From Pseudomonadota bacterium (GTDB lineage Bacteria; Pseudomonadota; Alphaproteobacteria; Rhizobiales; Xanthobacteraceae), in the NCBI GenBank assembly GCA_023390695.1, contig JAEWCJ010000347.1, positions 1 to 6,192 of the forward strand: DNA of 6,192 nucleotides. The letters run 5' to 3'. The position numbers and the translations under genes were made by a program. Shown piece after piece: positions 1 through 5,826 of this stretch; the first letter of the stretch is position 1, and every line of letters starts with the position of its first letter. The notes under the pieces are model-generated. The model did not search any database. It saw nothing but the letters and a program-made list of their open reading frames with translations, and was not told where the DNA came from.

Positions 1-408
1 CCCGCCGGCGCCGGCCACCACGACGCGGTCGCCGAGTTGCACTGCCGCCGAGCTGCCGAATGGCAACGCCGGCAGATCGACCCGCGCCAGCGCCTGCACC
101 AGGCCGAAGCCGGTTTCCTGATCGACGGCCAGCGCATGACCAGGCACCACCTGGCCATCGGCAAGATGGAGCCAGATCGTTTCGGCTTCCGTGATCAGGT
201 AACCAATGGTGAGGATGAGTCCATCGCTGCGGATGACGACGCCGTGCCCCGCACGCTCGGTACCCAGCGTATCCGCGGTGAAGGCATCCGAAGGGACCTG
301 CGAGCGCAGCCCGACCACCGACAGCAGCGCCGTGTCGAGATCATAGGCTTAGTCGCCGCGCTTGGGCTGAACGGAAACGGGAACCTTCCAATCGCTGAGG
401 GACGCCAT
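1..408 (-). pseudogene. Trypsin/HtrA-fold (S1C-like) protein, 5' part, interrupted by an in-frame stop; cut by the left edge
   Basis: Read on the minus strand from ATG 408-406, which is preceded by AAGGG at suitable spacing. The frame runs through MASLSDWKVPVSVQPKRGD, meets TAA at 351-349 (codon 20), and then stays open for 116 codons to the window edge. The downstream part is clearly protein-like: GHGVVIRSDGLILT (residues 55-67) matches the first barrel strands of trypsin/HtrA-type proteases, followed by LHLADGQVVPGHAL (80-93), DQETGFGLVQA (96-106) and LPFGSSAAVQLGDRVVVAG (115-133). Compared with the usual HtrA patterns LTNNHVV and DTDLAVL, the catalytic His is Tyr70 (LTIGYLI) and the catalytic Asp is Gly100, so even an intact product should not be a normal protease. 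The Ser region lies beyond the window. The stop probably replaces a Tyr codon (TAC or TAT to TAA). GTG at 318-316 could restart translation but has no visible ribosome site. Nonsense mutation, sequencing error and N-terminal misassignment all remain possible. Fold assignment is fairly sure; pseudogene status is moderately sure. Confidence 0.7.
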
Positions 409-436
409 CTCACCCTTCACTTCACCGGTCGTTTTT

Positions 437-452
437 GATCATTTTGATGATC
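437..452. promoter_or_regulatory. Perfect inverted repeat in the divergent intergenic region
   Basis: GATCAT at 437-442 and ATGATC at 447-452 are exact reverse complements with a 4-base spacer (TTTG). The element sits 28 bases upstream of the minus-strand protease-like gene and about 170 bases before the transpeptidase gene. Position and symmetry would fit a dimeric-repressor operator, but no known box is recognised. The rest of 409-622 shows no gene or clear promoter. Confidence 0.3.
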
Positions 453-622
453 GACCTCTGCCAAACCTGCCGCTATGACATGAACGAAATCAAGCTCGAT
501 CCGGCTCGGCGCACATCTAACGACTGCGTGAGGGCGCTTCGCTGATGCCTTCATCCTGCCTAATCTGTACGCCATAGGATTCGGACAAATCACGTCTTTT
601 CATGTTTGGGGGACATCGAGGC

Positions 623-1630
623 ATGAGTTTGCGGGAACAATCCGCCCTGGTCGTGGCAATAGCCGGGCTGGCACTTCTGGCCGGCAGTGCGGGTGCGCAG
701 ACCCCTTACACCTATCCGCAGGGCGGCTATCGCGGTGTGGAAGGCCCCGACGGAGTGATGACCCGGGCTCCCGATACCGACAGGCGAGCCTATCCCGCCA
801 ATCAGGGCTCCGGGCCTGATAGCGTTCCCTATCCTGTCGAGCCGCATGCAGGCGGCCAGCCGCTGCAGCCGTCGATTGCAGCACCCGAACCTTATCCCGA
901 ACCGCAGATCGTGCGCCGCCCCCCGGGCTACAATCCTTCGGATGCCGCGCCTTCCGGCTATGGCGCGATGCCTCCCTATGACGACCGGACTGGCGCCCGC
1001 CCCGATGCAACGCCGCCCGGCATACGGCCGCCGTCCGACGTCCCGAATCCCGGAGTCGCGGCCACCACTCCCGGCGCGCCTGCAAATCTCGCAGCGCTGC
1101 CGCCGGAGGATCAGCCGGAAACCGGCGAGCCGAAGGAATTGCCGCCGCAATTCCGGCGGCAGATCGTGGATTACCAGACCAAGGAACCGGCCGGCACCAT
1201 CATCATCGATACGCCGAGCACGTTTCTCTATCTCGTGAACGGCGATGGTACCGCTCTCCGCTACGGCATCGGCGTCGGCCGCGAAGGCTTTACCTGGGCC
1301 GGCACCGAACGCATCACCCGCATGGCGGAGTGGCCGGACTGGCATCCGCCGGCCGAAATGATCGAGCGCCAACCCTACCTGCCGCGCTTCATGGCCGGCG
1401 GTCCCGGCAATCCGATGGGAGCGCGCGCGCTGTATCTCGGCAAGACGATCTATCGCGTGCACGGCACCAACCAGCCTTCGACCATCGGCCAGTTCGTGTC
1501 GTCGGGCTGCATCCGCATGCTCAACGAGGATGTCGAGGACCTCTATAGCCGCGTGAAGGTGGGCGCCAAGGTCGTGGTTCTCGGCGGTGCCCGCGGCCCG
1601 TCGGCCTCCAACACCTCAGCAACGCGATAG
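623..1630 (+). CDS. Exported L,D-transpeptidase (YkuD / ErfK-YbiS-YcfS-YnhG family)
   Basis: YkuD enzymes form 3-3 peptidoglycan cross-links or attach proteins to peptidoglycan in the periplasm, using an active-site Cys. The protein is 335 residues from the chosen start. Residues 1-25 form a signal peptide (SLREQSALVVAIAGLALLAG, then SAGAQ as likely cleavage region). Residues 26-175 are a Pro/Tyr/Gly-rich, probably disordered spacer. The YkuD domain covers about 180-322: PPQFRRQIVDY, GTIIIDTPSTFLYLV, RYGIGVGREGF, EWPDWHPP, then RVHGTN with His280 and the catalytic signature SSGCIRM with Cys296. Conserved His, Cys and Arg are all present, so it should be active. The ATG at 623 is preferred because GGGGGA lies 9 bases upstream and it gives a clean signal peptide. 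The in-frame ATG at 602 would add seven residues and has no good ribosome site. It stands alone, divergent from the protease-like gene, with no obvious terminator after it. Substrate preference cannot be told. Confidence 0.93.
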   Translation: MSLREQSALVVAIAGLALLAGSAGAQTPYTYPQGGYRGVEGPDGVMTRAPDTDRRAYPANQGSGPDSVPYPVEPHAGGQPLQPSIAAPEPYPEPQIVRRPPGYNPSDAAPSGYGAMPPYDDRTGARPDATPPGIRPPSDVPNPGVAATTPGAPANLAALPPEDQPETGEPKELPPQFRRQIVDYQTKEPAGTIIIDTPSTFLYLVNGDGTALRYGIGVGREGFTWAGTERITRMAEWPDWHPPAEMIERQPYLPRFMAGGPGNPMGARALYLGKTIYRVHGTNQPSTIGQFVSSGCIRMLNEDVEDLYSRVKVGAKVVVLGGARGPSASNTSATR

Positions 1631-1915
1631 CTCCAACAATCCAGCGTCCTCTTTTTCGCACCTGTGACGTAAGCGCAACAGCGCAACGATCACTCATTAG
1701 CGTTGCGTGCGATCTCGACTATGCGCGTTGCGCCCCCGTGCGTGACGACGGGAACCGAATCAGAAAGAATATTTCCCGCAGGGGATTCGGTGCGAATTTC
1801 GTCGTGAGCATCGTCCGTGATCCCGACGGTGGCGCAATGCGTCGGCGAAGATTTCTCTTTTTGTGTCACTGCGTGTGTCACCCGTATGCGGGCGGCCGTG
1901 GAAGGACTCTGATTC
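1631..1915. other. Gene-free gap of 285 bases with several inverted and direct repeats
   Basis: No supported gene is present; the open frames crossing it lack coding character. It holds a cluster of the heptamer GCGCAAC, at 1673-1679 and 1681-1687 in direct orientation and at 1701-1707 (GTTGCGT on this strand, related) and 1725-1733 (GCGTTGCGC) in inverse orientation. Within it CGCAACG 1682-1688 and CGTTGCG 1701-1707 form a perfect 7-base stem. A second perfect 8-base pair, ACCGAATC 1754-1761 and GATTCGGT 1784-1791, has a 22-base loop. GTGTCAC occurs twice 12 bases apart (1863-1869 and 1875-1881), upstream of the ribosome site of the next gene. No T-rich tract follows either stem, so they are not standard terminators. 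They could be operator sites or a structured leader. Confidence 0.4.
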
Positions 1916-2941
1916 ATGCTGCCCGATCTGCGGATCGTTATCGCAGCCGTCATTTCGACGTTCCTCTTCACCGTGGGCGTCGGATTTTTTGCCTCGTCCC
2001 GGCTCATTCATGAGCAGATGACAGCGCGCGTCGACACGCGCGGCTTCGACGACACGCCCATCAACCGCATCGCCCTGAACTGGCCGGAGCCGACCCGGAT
2101 CGAACGCAAGGTCGAGCTGGATTTTGCGGTCAGCAAAGCAGCCCCGAATCCGGTGCGGGACGTCACCAGCGTCGCCGAACAAATGTCGATACCGCCAAAA
2201 GCGGAGATACCCGATGCGGTCCAGCATGGACCTGTCCGGGACGAAGCGGCTGGGGATCCAGTCGCCGACACGGCACCGGCCCCCGCAAATGCGGAACCGG
2301 AAATGGCGGCTGCAGAGCCGGAGATTCCGGCCGATGACCTGGCGTCAAACGCCGAACCGCCTGCGGCGACCGCCTCAGAACCATCGATGTCAAAGCTTGA
2401 GACAATCTCGGAATCATCCGCGCCGAAGACCGACGCTGCCGATTCCGAGCCAGTTCCGTCCGTTGCAGCGGCCTCGGATCCGGCCGAAAGCCCGGCCCAA
2501 GAGACAAGCCCCTCCGCGCCAAGTTCAGAAGCGTCCGCCACATCGGAGGCCACCGCCGATCCGACCCCGGCCGGCGACACGCGGGTCGTCGTGCATCTGG
2601 ATGAGACCGCGCATGAGCCCGACACCCCGCCGTCGGAAGCGACCGGCTCGATTGCGGCTCCCGCAACACCGGAGATCGGCAATATTCCGCTGCCAGAACC
2701 GCGCCCGAACTTGGCAGCCCTGACCGACACCCCGGCGGCCCGCGACGTCGCCGCTCTCCCGACAGCCGAGACGGCGAACACGCCCGCCATCCGGAAAAAA
2801 CGACCGCGCCGGGCCACGCGGCGGCCAACGCAAAATCCGGCTCCGCAGCCCGTGCAGCCCCAGCCTTTCAAACTATTCGGGCTGTTTCCCATACAGCCGC
2901 AAGTGCTGCCGTTGCAGACGGTATCGACTCCCACCCCCTAG
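1916..2941 (+). CDS. Membrane-anchored Ala/Pro/Glu-rich protein of unknown function
   Basis: The protein is 341 residues. Start ATG 1916 has GGAAGGA upstream at 1899-1905 (approximately) with normal spacing. Residues 7-27 (IVIAAVISTFLFTVGVGFFA region) form one hydrophobic helix, with only MLPDLR before it, so an N-terminal inner-membrane anchor or uncleaved signal is likely. Residues 28-75 look ordered and conserved-like (SSRLIHEQMTARVDTRGFDD, INRIALNWPEP). Residues 76-290 are low complexity, rich in Ala, Pro, Glu, Ser and Asp, acidic and probably disordered. A basic patch KKRPRRATRRP lies at 294-304, followed by a Pro/Gln-rich stretch and PFKLFGLFPIQPQ near the C terminus. No enzymatic domain is visible. 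I recall similar hypothetical proteins in Bradyrhizobium-type genomes, without a function. A periplasm-spanning or envelope-scaffold role is only a guess from composition. The TAG stop lies within a palindromic repeat, so the present C terminus may have been set by that repeat. A long antisense frame over this gene is a GC artefact. Confidence 0.8.
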   Translation: MLPDLRIVIAAVISTFLFTVGVGFFASSRLIHEQMTARVDTRGFDDTPINRIALNWPEPTRIERKVELDFAVSKAAPNPVRDVTSVAEQMSIPPKAEIPDAVQHGPVRDEAAGDPVADTAPAPANAEPEMAAAEPEIPADDLASNAEPPAATASEPSMSKLETISESSAPKTDAADSEPVPSVAAASDPAESPAQETSPSAPSSEASATSEATADPTPAGDTRVVVHLDETAHEPDTPPSEATGSIAAPATPEIGNIPLPEPRPNLAALTDTPAARDVAALPTAETANTPAIRKKRPRRATRRPTQNPAPQPVQPQPFKLFGLFPIQPQVLPLQTVSTPTP

Positions 2942-2980
2942 AGTCTTTCACCGTTTCGTGGAAACGGCGAAAGACTCTAG
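2938..2980. repeat. Near-perfect 20-base palindromic repeat overlapping the stop codon
   Basis: The arm 2938-2957 (CTAGAGTCTTTCACCGTTTC) and the arm 2961-2980 are reverse complements at 19 of 20 positions, with loop GTG at 2958-2960; the one mismatch is A2950 against C2968. It includes the TAG stop of the preceding gene. In RNA it would fold to a very stable hairpin, but no T-tract follows, so it is more likely a dispersed REP-like element that may also slow 3' decay or end transcription. I recall elements with this AGAGTCTTTCACC core in Bradyrhizobium relatives; copy number here cannot be counted because only one copy lies in the window. Confidence 0.85.
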
Positions 2981-2992
2981 GCATTTGGTTAG

Positions 2993-3040
2993 GCGCGTTT
3001 TCTTCACGCGAACCGGTGCCCACTTCGCTTGAAAACGCGC
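2993..3040. repeat. Second palindromic repeat of a different family (GCGCGTTTTC ... GAAAACGCGC)
   Basis: Outer arms GCGCGTTTTC 2993-3002 and GAAAACGCGC 3031-3040 match perfectly. Inner arms GCGAA 3008-3012 and TTCGC 3024-3028 also match, giving a stem with an internal loop and an apical region around CCGGTGCCCAC. The core TTCACGCGAACCGGT with CCACTTCGCT is one I recall as very abundant in Bradyrhizobium, Rhodopseudomonas and Nitrobacter genomes. It lies 12 bases after the first repeat and is unrelated to it in sequence, so the two form a composite repeat block. Confidence 0.85.
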
Positions 3041-3106
3041 TAGTGTCGTGGTTCAGAAATTCGCTTCATTGTTGAATCCGAAGTTAGCTCTCGGAGGTGC
3101 TGCAAA

Positions 3107-3175
3107 ATGAGGCGAGCTTCGGATCCGGGACACTGGGCCGGCGCGATTTCGCATCGACGCGCCATTCCCCTATAA
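3107..3175 (+). CDS. Possible 22-codon leader ORF upstream of the flavin monooxygenase gene
   Basis: ATG 3107 is preceded by a strong Shine-Dalgarno GGAGG at 3093-3097 with 9 bases between, and the frame ends at TAA 3173-3175. The peptide begins [12 protein letters not shown] and ends ISHRRAIPL. It has no membrane segment and no run of one amino acid that would name a sensed metabolite. It lies 50 bases before the start of the monooxygenase gene, with two short hairpins overlapping or following it, which is the arrangement of an attenuator leader. The Shine-Dalgarno is better than that of the next gene. Chance is not excluded for so short an ORF, and I recognise no known leader family. Confidence 0.3.
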   Translation: MRRASDPGHWAGAISHRRAIPL

Positions 3176-3209
3176 CGCGTCTCCTGGAAACGCCGCCGCA
3201 CGTAGCGGC
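3140..3209 (+). promoter_or_regulatory. Two short hairpins between the possible leader ORF and the monooxygenase start
   Basis: GGCGCG 3140-3145 pairs perfectly with CGCGCC 3158-3163 (12-base loop, inside the small ORF). GCCGC 3195-3199 pairs with GCGGC 3205-3209 (loop ACGTA), ending 16 bases before ATG 3226. The second is close to the AAAGGG ribosome site at about 3211-3216 and could affect access to it. No T-tract follows, so neither is a classical terminator. In GC-rich DNA such short stems arise by chance often. Confidence 0.25.
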
Positions 3210-3225
3210 AAAAGGGCCGTCGATC

Positions 3226-4233
3226 ATGGTGGCATTGTCAGTACTTGATCTTTCGCCCGTCGTCGCCGGCGGCTCGGCTGCACAATCGCTGCGCAACACG
3301 CTCGATCTGGCCGAACACGCCGACCGCCTCGGCTATCGGCGCTACTGGGTCGCCGAGCACCACAATCTTGCGAACATCGCGAGTTCGGCGCCTGAAATCA
3401 TGATCGGCCAGATCGCCGCGCGCACCTCGCGCATGCGGATCGGTTCGGGCGGCGTGATGCTGCCCAACCACGCGCCGCTGGCCGTCGCCGAGCGCTTCAA
3501 GGTGCTGGAGGCGCTCTATCCCGGCCGCATCGATCTTGGCATCGGACGCGCGCCGGGAACGGATCACGTGACGTCGATCGCGCTGCGCCGCCGGCAGGAT
3601 GTGCGGGAGGACGATGATTTTCTGGAGCGGTTTCAGGAATTGCTATTGATCGAGAACCACGGATTTCCCAAGGAGCACCCATTCAGCAGCATCCGCGCCA
3701 TGCCGTCGGACGTGCCGCTGCCGCCGATCTGGCTGCTCGGCTCCAGCGACTACAGCGCGCAGCTTGCGGCGTCGATCGGCGCCGGCTTTTCCTTCGCGCA
3801 TCATTTCGCAAGTCACGATGCAACAGCGGCCATGCGGACATATCGCGACCGGTTCCAGGCGTCCACGGCGCTTCCAGCGCCCTACGCCATTCTCGCGACG
3901 GCGGCCGTGGTCGCCGATACTGAAGAGGAAGCGGACCGGTTGGCATCGACCATCGACCTGAATTTCGTGCGCCGCGCGAAAGGCGATTATCTTCCGCTGG
4001 AAAGCCCCGAGACGGCGCTCGCCTATCCTTATACGCCCATCGACCGCGACCGCATCAGACAGAACCGGTCGCGCCTTTTTGTCGGAACGCCGACATCGAT
4101 CGAAAAGAGACTGGCGCCGTTGATTGAAACGACGCAGGCCGACGAAGTGATGATCACCAGCATGATTTACGATCATGCGGCGCGGAAGAAATCCTACACG
4201 TTGCTGGCACAGGCTTTCGGCCTTTCTCCCTGA
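3226..4233 (+). CDS. Luciferase-like (LLM class) flavin-dependent monooxygenase, group 1 / MsnO8-like
   Basis: A cytosolic TIM-barrel oxidoreductase of the bacterial luciferase superfamily, using reduced FMN (or F420 in some lineages) and usually oxygen; the substrate is unknown. It has 335 residues from ATG 3226, normal for the family. Typical segments appear in order: LSVLDLSPV at the N terminus, [11 protein letters not shown] (37-47), [20 protein letters not shown] (72-91), [18 protein letters not shown] (97-114), PPIWLLGSS (166-174), [10 protein letters not shown] (185-194) and VGTP near 286-289. These match the subgroup called luciferase family oxidoreductase group 1. ATG 3226 is chosen because AAAGGG lies about 9 bases upstream and the family normally begins within a few residues of LSVLDL. 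An in-frame GTG at 3097 would add 43 residues with no family likeness. A terminator follows directly. The hydrolase gene downstream could handle a related compound, but separate transcription is likely. Confidence 0.93.
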   Translation: MVALSVLDLSPVVAGGSAAQSLRNTLDLAEHADRLGYRRYWVAEHHNLANIASSAPEIMIGQIAARTSRMRIGSGGVMLPNHAPLAVAERFKVLEALYPGRIDLGIGRAPGTDHVTSIALRRRQDVREDDDFLERFQELLLIENHGFPKEHPFSSIRAMPSDVPLPPIWLLGSSDYSAQLAASIGAGFSFAHHFASHDATAAMRTYRDRFQASTALPAPYAILATAAVVADTEEEADRLASTIDLNFVRRAKGDYLPLESPETALAYPYTPIDRDRIRQNRSRLFVGTPTSIEKRLAPLIETTQADEVMITSMIYDHAARKKSYTLLAQAFGLSP

Positions 4234-4251
4234 CAGGTCCCGCCTGTTTTT
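4233..4251 (+). terminator. Rho-independent terminator of the monooxygenase gene
   Basis: ACAGG 4233-4237 pairs with CCTGT 4243-4247 around loop TCCCG, and a run of T follows (4247-4251). The stem starts at the last base of the stop codon. It is short, but the T-tract supports a true terminator, implying that the hydrolase gene has its own promoter or gets only read-through. Confidence 0.6.
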
Positions 4252-4281
4252 ACACACGGGCCTGACCAGGATTGCATCTAC

Positions 4282-4310
4282 TTGCACGCGACAGCGGCGG
4301 GCCGTATTCG
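4282..4310 (+). promoter_or_regulatory. Weak promoter candidate for the hydrolase gene
   Basis: TTGCAC 4282-4287 and TATTCG 4305-4310 are separated by exactly 17 bases, lie after the terminator and about 40 bases before the start codon. Each hexamer matches the housekeeping consensus only partly (about half of the positions), so this is a candidate from spacing and context only. Confidence 0.2.
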
Positions 4311-4337
4311 CTTGACCACGAATATCATTACATGAAT

Positions 4338-4343
4338 GGAGGA
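4338..4343 (+). promoter_or_regulatory. Strong ribosome binding site that decides a TTG start
   Basis: GGAGGA is followed by five C bases and then TTG 4349. The nearby ATGs at 4332 and 4336 are both out of frame with the hydrolase, and no in-frame ATG exists before the conserved N-terminal region, so the TTG is the best start. Confidence 0.7.
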
Positions 4344-4348
4344 CCCCC

Positions 4349-5017
4349 TTGGGCACGCACATTTCGCTGACCACCTCGGACCATCACGAGCTCGCCGCTT
4401 ATCGCGCAGAACCGCAGGGCAAGCCTAAGGGCGGGATCGTCGTCGCGCAGGAGATTTTTGGCGTCAACAGCCACATCCGCAACATCTGCGATCGGCTGGC
4501 GGCAGCGGGGTATGTGGCCGTGGCACCAGCTCTGTTCGACCGCTTCGTGCGTGATTTTGAATCCGGGTATTCGCCGGAGGAGGTCGCGCATGCGCGCACC
4601 TATCTCGGCCAGATCGATTGGGACAAGATGTTGCTCGATATCGCCGCCGGCGTGCAGGACGTGCAATCCGCCGGTCCGGTGGGAGTTGTCGGCTTCTGCA
4701 TGGGCGGCAGCGTCGCGTATCTGGCCGCCACACGGCTGGCGGGAATATCGGCTGCTGTTGCCTTCTATGGCGGGCAGATCGTGAAATATGCTGACGAGAA
4801 GCCGAAATGTCCGGTCCAGATGCATTTCGGCGATCAGGACGCAGGCATTCCGATGAGCGATGTCGAGATCATCCGGCAGAAGCGTCCCGACACGGAAATC
4901 CATGTCTATCCGGCGGGGCACGGTTTCAATTGTGATGAGCGCGCAAGCTATCACGAAGCCAGCGCAAAGCTCGCCTGGCAGCGCACGCTGGACTTCCTCG
5001 GAAAGACCCTGACGTGA
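4349..5017 (+). CDS. Dienelactone hydrolase family protein (alpha/beta hydrolase)
   Basis: Members hydrolyse dienelactones (carboxymethylenebutenolide to maleylacetate in chloroaromatic breakdown) or other small esters and lactones in the cytosol. The protein has 222 residues, close to the usual 230. Visible residues fit the Cys-Asp-His triad: Cys117 in the nucleophile elbow GFCMGGS, Asp164 in FGDQDAGIP and His191 in YPAGHGF. Glu35 in VVAQEIFGVN matches the conserved Glu near the active site in this family. GGIVVAQEIFG and AAAGYVAVAPALFDR are typical early strands. The start is TTG, supported by the GGAGGA upstream. No other genes of aromatic degradation are adjacent, so the true substrate is open and a general DLH-family role is the safe call. 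It converges on the polysaccharide-export gene with only 10 bases between stop codons. Confidence 0.92.
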   Translation: MGTHISLTTSDHHELAAYRAEPQGKPKGGIVVAQEIFGVNSHIRNICDRLAAAGYVAVAPALFDRFVRDFESGYSPEEVAHARTYLGQIDWDKMLLDIAAGVQDVQSAGPVGVVGFCMGGSVAYLAATRLAGISAAVAFYGGQIVKYADEKPKCPVQMHFGDQDAGIPMSDVEIIRQKRPDTEIHVYPAGHGFNCDERASYHEASAKLAWQRTLDFLGKTLT

Positions 5018-5031
5018 GCTCGAGCGCTCAC
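5014..5031. terminator. Hairpin shared by two convergent genes, candidate bidirectional terminator
   Basis: GTGAGC 5014-5019 and GCTCAC 5026-5031 are perfect reverse complements with a 6-base loop. One arm holds the TGA stop of the hydrolase (5015-5017), the other the TGA stop of the minus-strand export gene (5028-5030). There is no T-tract on either side, so efficiency is doubtful. Confidence 0.35.
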
Positions 5032-5729
5032 AACCATCTTTCGCTGATGGTCACGGTATCGCCCGGGCGGATGGGATAATTGAGCGGCACGCGCTGGCGC
5101 AGCATCTGGCCATTGATGTTGCGGGTGATGGTGATCTGTTTCTTGTCGGCGCGCGGCGCATAACCGCCGGCGATGGCCACCGCGCTTTCGGCGGTCATGT
5201 TGGGAACATAGGCATATTGGCCGGGCGCGTTGACTTCGCCGAGGATGAAGAAAGGCCGATAGACTTCCACTTCCACCGAGACATACGGCTCGCGCACGTA
5301 ACCTTGCTGCAATCTGGCGGTGATCGCTTGCGCCAGATGGGCGGTTGTCGATCCGCGCGCAGGCACCGCCCCGACCAGCGGCAGCGAGATGTTGCCGGCG
5401 GTATCGACAAGATAGGAATTGGAGAGCCCGTCCTGGCCGAAGACCTGCACGCGCAGGCGATCGCCGGAATCGAGCCGGTAGGGCTCGCCCGGCAGGCCGG
5501 CGGGCTGCGCCGGCAGATAGGGATCGGCGGGTGCGGCCACGACCGTAGGCGCAGCCACGACGGGCATGCGTTGCGTGACGGCCGGGGCCGGCACATAGGG
5601 GCCCCCCATCGGGGCGGCCTGCGGCTGCGCATACACATAAGTGGGCGCGCTGCGCCGGGCGCAGCCGGTGACCGCGAGTGCAACCAGCATCACCGTCACC
5701 AGGCAGTTCAAACGCGAAAAACGCCGCAT
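5028..5729 (-). CDS. Wza-like polysaccharide biosynthesis/export lipoprotein
   Basis: Proteins of this type form or contribute to the outer-membrane channel that exports capsular or exopolysaccharide. The protein has 233 residues. The N terminus MRRFSRLNCLVTVMLVALAV followed by TGC is a lipoprotein signal with lipobox V-T-G-C and lipidated Cys23. Residues 24-82 are an Ala/Pro-rich linker. The Poly_export domain covers about 83-158 (YRLDSGDRLRVQVFGQDGLS, VDTAGNISLPLVGAV, LQQGYVREPYVSVEV). An SLBB domain covers about 159-225 (FILGEVNAPGQYAYVPNMTA, AIAGGYAPRADKKQITITR, RPGDTVTISERWL). Only one SLBB domain is seen, and the protein is shorter than E. coli Wza (about 380 residues), as is usual for ExoF/short Wza-type forms. 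Start ATG 5729 is chosen because it gives the complete lipoprotein signal; the ribosome site is weak. No glycosyltransferase, Wzx, Wzy or Wzc gene is next to it in the window, so the polysaccharide is unknown. Confidence 0.92.
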   Translation of the reverse strand: MRRFSRLNCLVTVMLVALAVTGCARRSAPTYVYAQPQAAPMGGPYVPAPAVTQRMPVVAAPTVVAAPADPYLPAQPAGLPGEPYRLDSGDRLRVQVFGQDGLSNSYLVDTAGNISLPLVGAVPARGSTTAHLAQAITARLQQGYVREPYVSVEVEVYRPFFILGEVNAPGQYAYVPNMTAESAVAIAGGYAPRADKKQITITRNINGQMLRQRVPLNYPIRPGDTVTISERWL

Positions 5730-5763
5730 CCTGCGAATCCGGACCCCACTTAATTGAGGCCCG

Positions 5764-5785
5764 ATTAACGCGTCATATGGTTAAT
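5764..5785. promoter_or_regulatory. AT-rich inverted repeat upstream of the polysaccharide-export gene
   Basis: ATTAAC 5764-5769 and GTTAAT 5780-5785 are perfect reverse complements, 10 bases apart, so their centres are 16 bases apart. The element lies 35-56 bases upstream of the start codon on the minus strand, in the only AT-rich patch of this gap. Operator or promoter function is plausible; no specific regulator is recognised. Confidence 0.35.
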
Positions 5786-5826
5786 AAAGTCTCACTGCAG
5801 CGCAGCAACGATGCGCAGCTTTGCGA

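Noticed and set aside
37..438. 133-codon plus-strand frame at the left edge
   Set aside because: The minus strand gives the recognisable trypsin-fold sequence even with its stop codon; the plus frame is His/Arg/Gln-rich without family likeness.
480..545. Short plus-strand ORF from ATG 480 (21 codons)
   Set aside because: No Shine-Dalgarno and no conserved features; probably chance.
590..1462. 290-codon minus-strand frame opposite the transpeptidase
   Set aside because: Arg/His/Gly-rich shadow of a well-supported YkuD gene.
2008..2934. 308-codon open frame on the minus strand, antisense to the Ala/Pro-rich protein
   Set aside because: Its composition (Ser/Gly/Ala/Val repeats) mirrors the Ala/Pro/Glu-rich sense strand; it has no domain, and the sense gene has a ribosome site and membrane anchor.
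3097..3225. N-terminal extension of the monooxygenase from GTG 3097
   Set aside because: The 43 extra residues do not resemble the family, and ATG 3226 has a ribosome site and the expected N terminus.
3643..4374. 243-codon minus-strand frame opposite the monooxygenase
   Set aside because: Arg-rich shadow with no recognisable domain; the sense strand matches the luciferase-like family along its full length.
4328..4954. 208-codon minus-strand frame opposite the dienelactone hydrolase
   Set aside because: Shadow frame; the catalytic triad motifs are on the plus strand.
5801..5826. GCGCA/TGCGC pairing after the UPF0114 stop as a terminator
   Set aside because: Stem of only five pairs with competing direct repeats and no U-tract on the minus strand.
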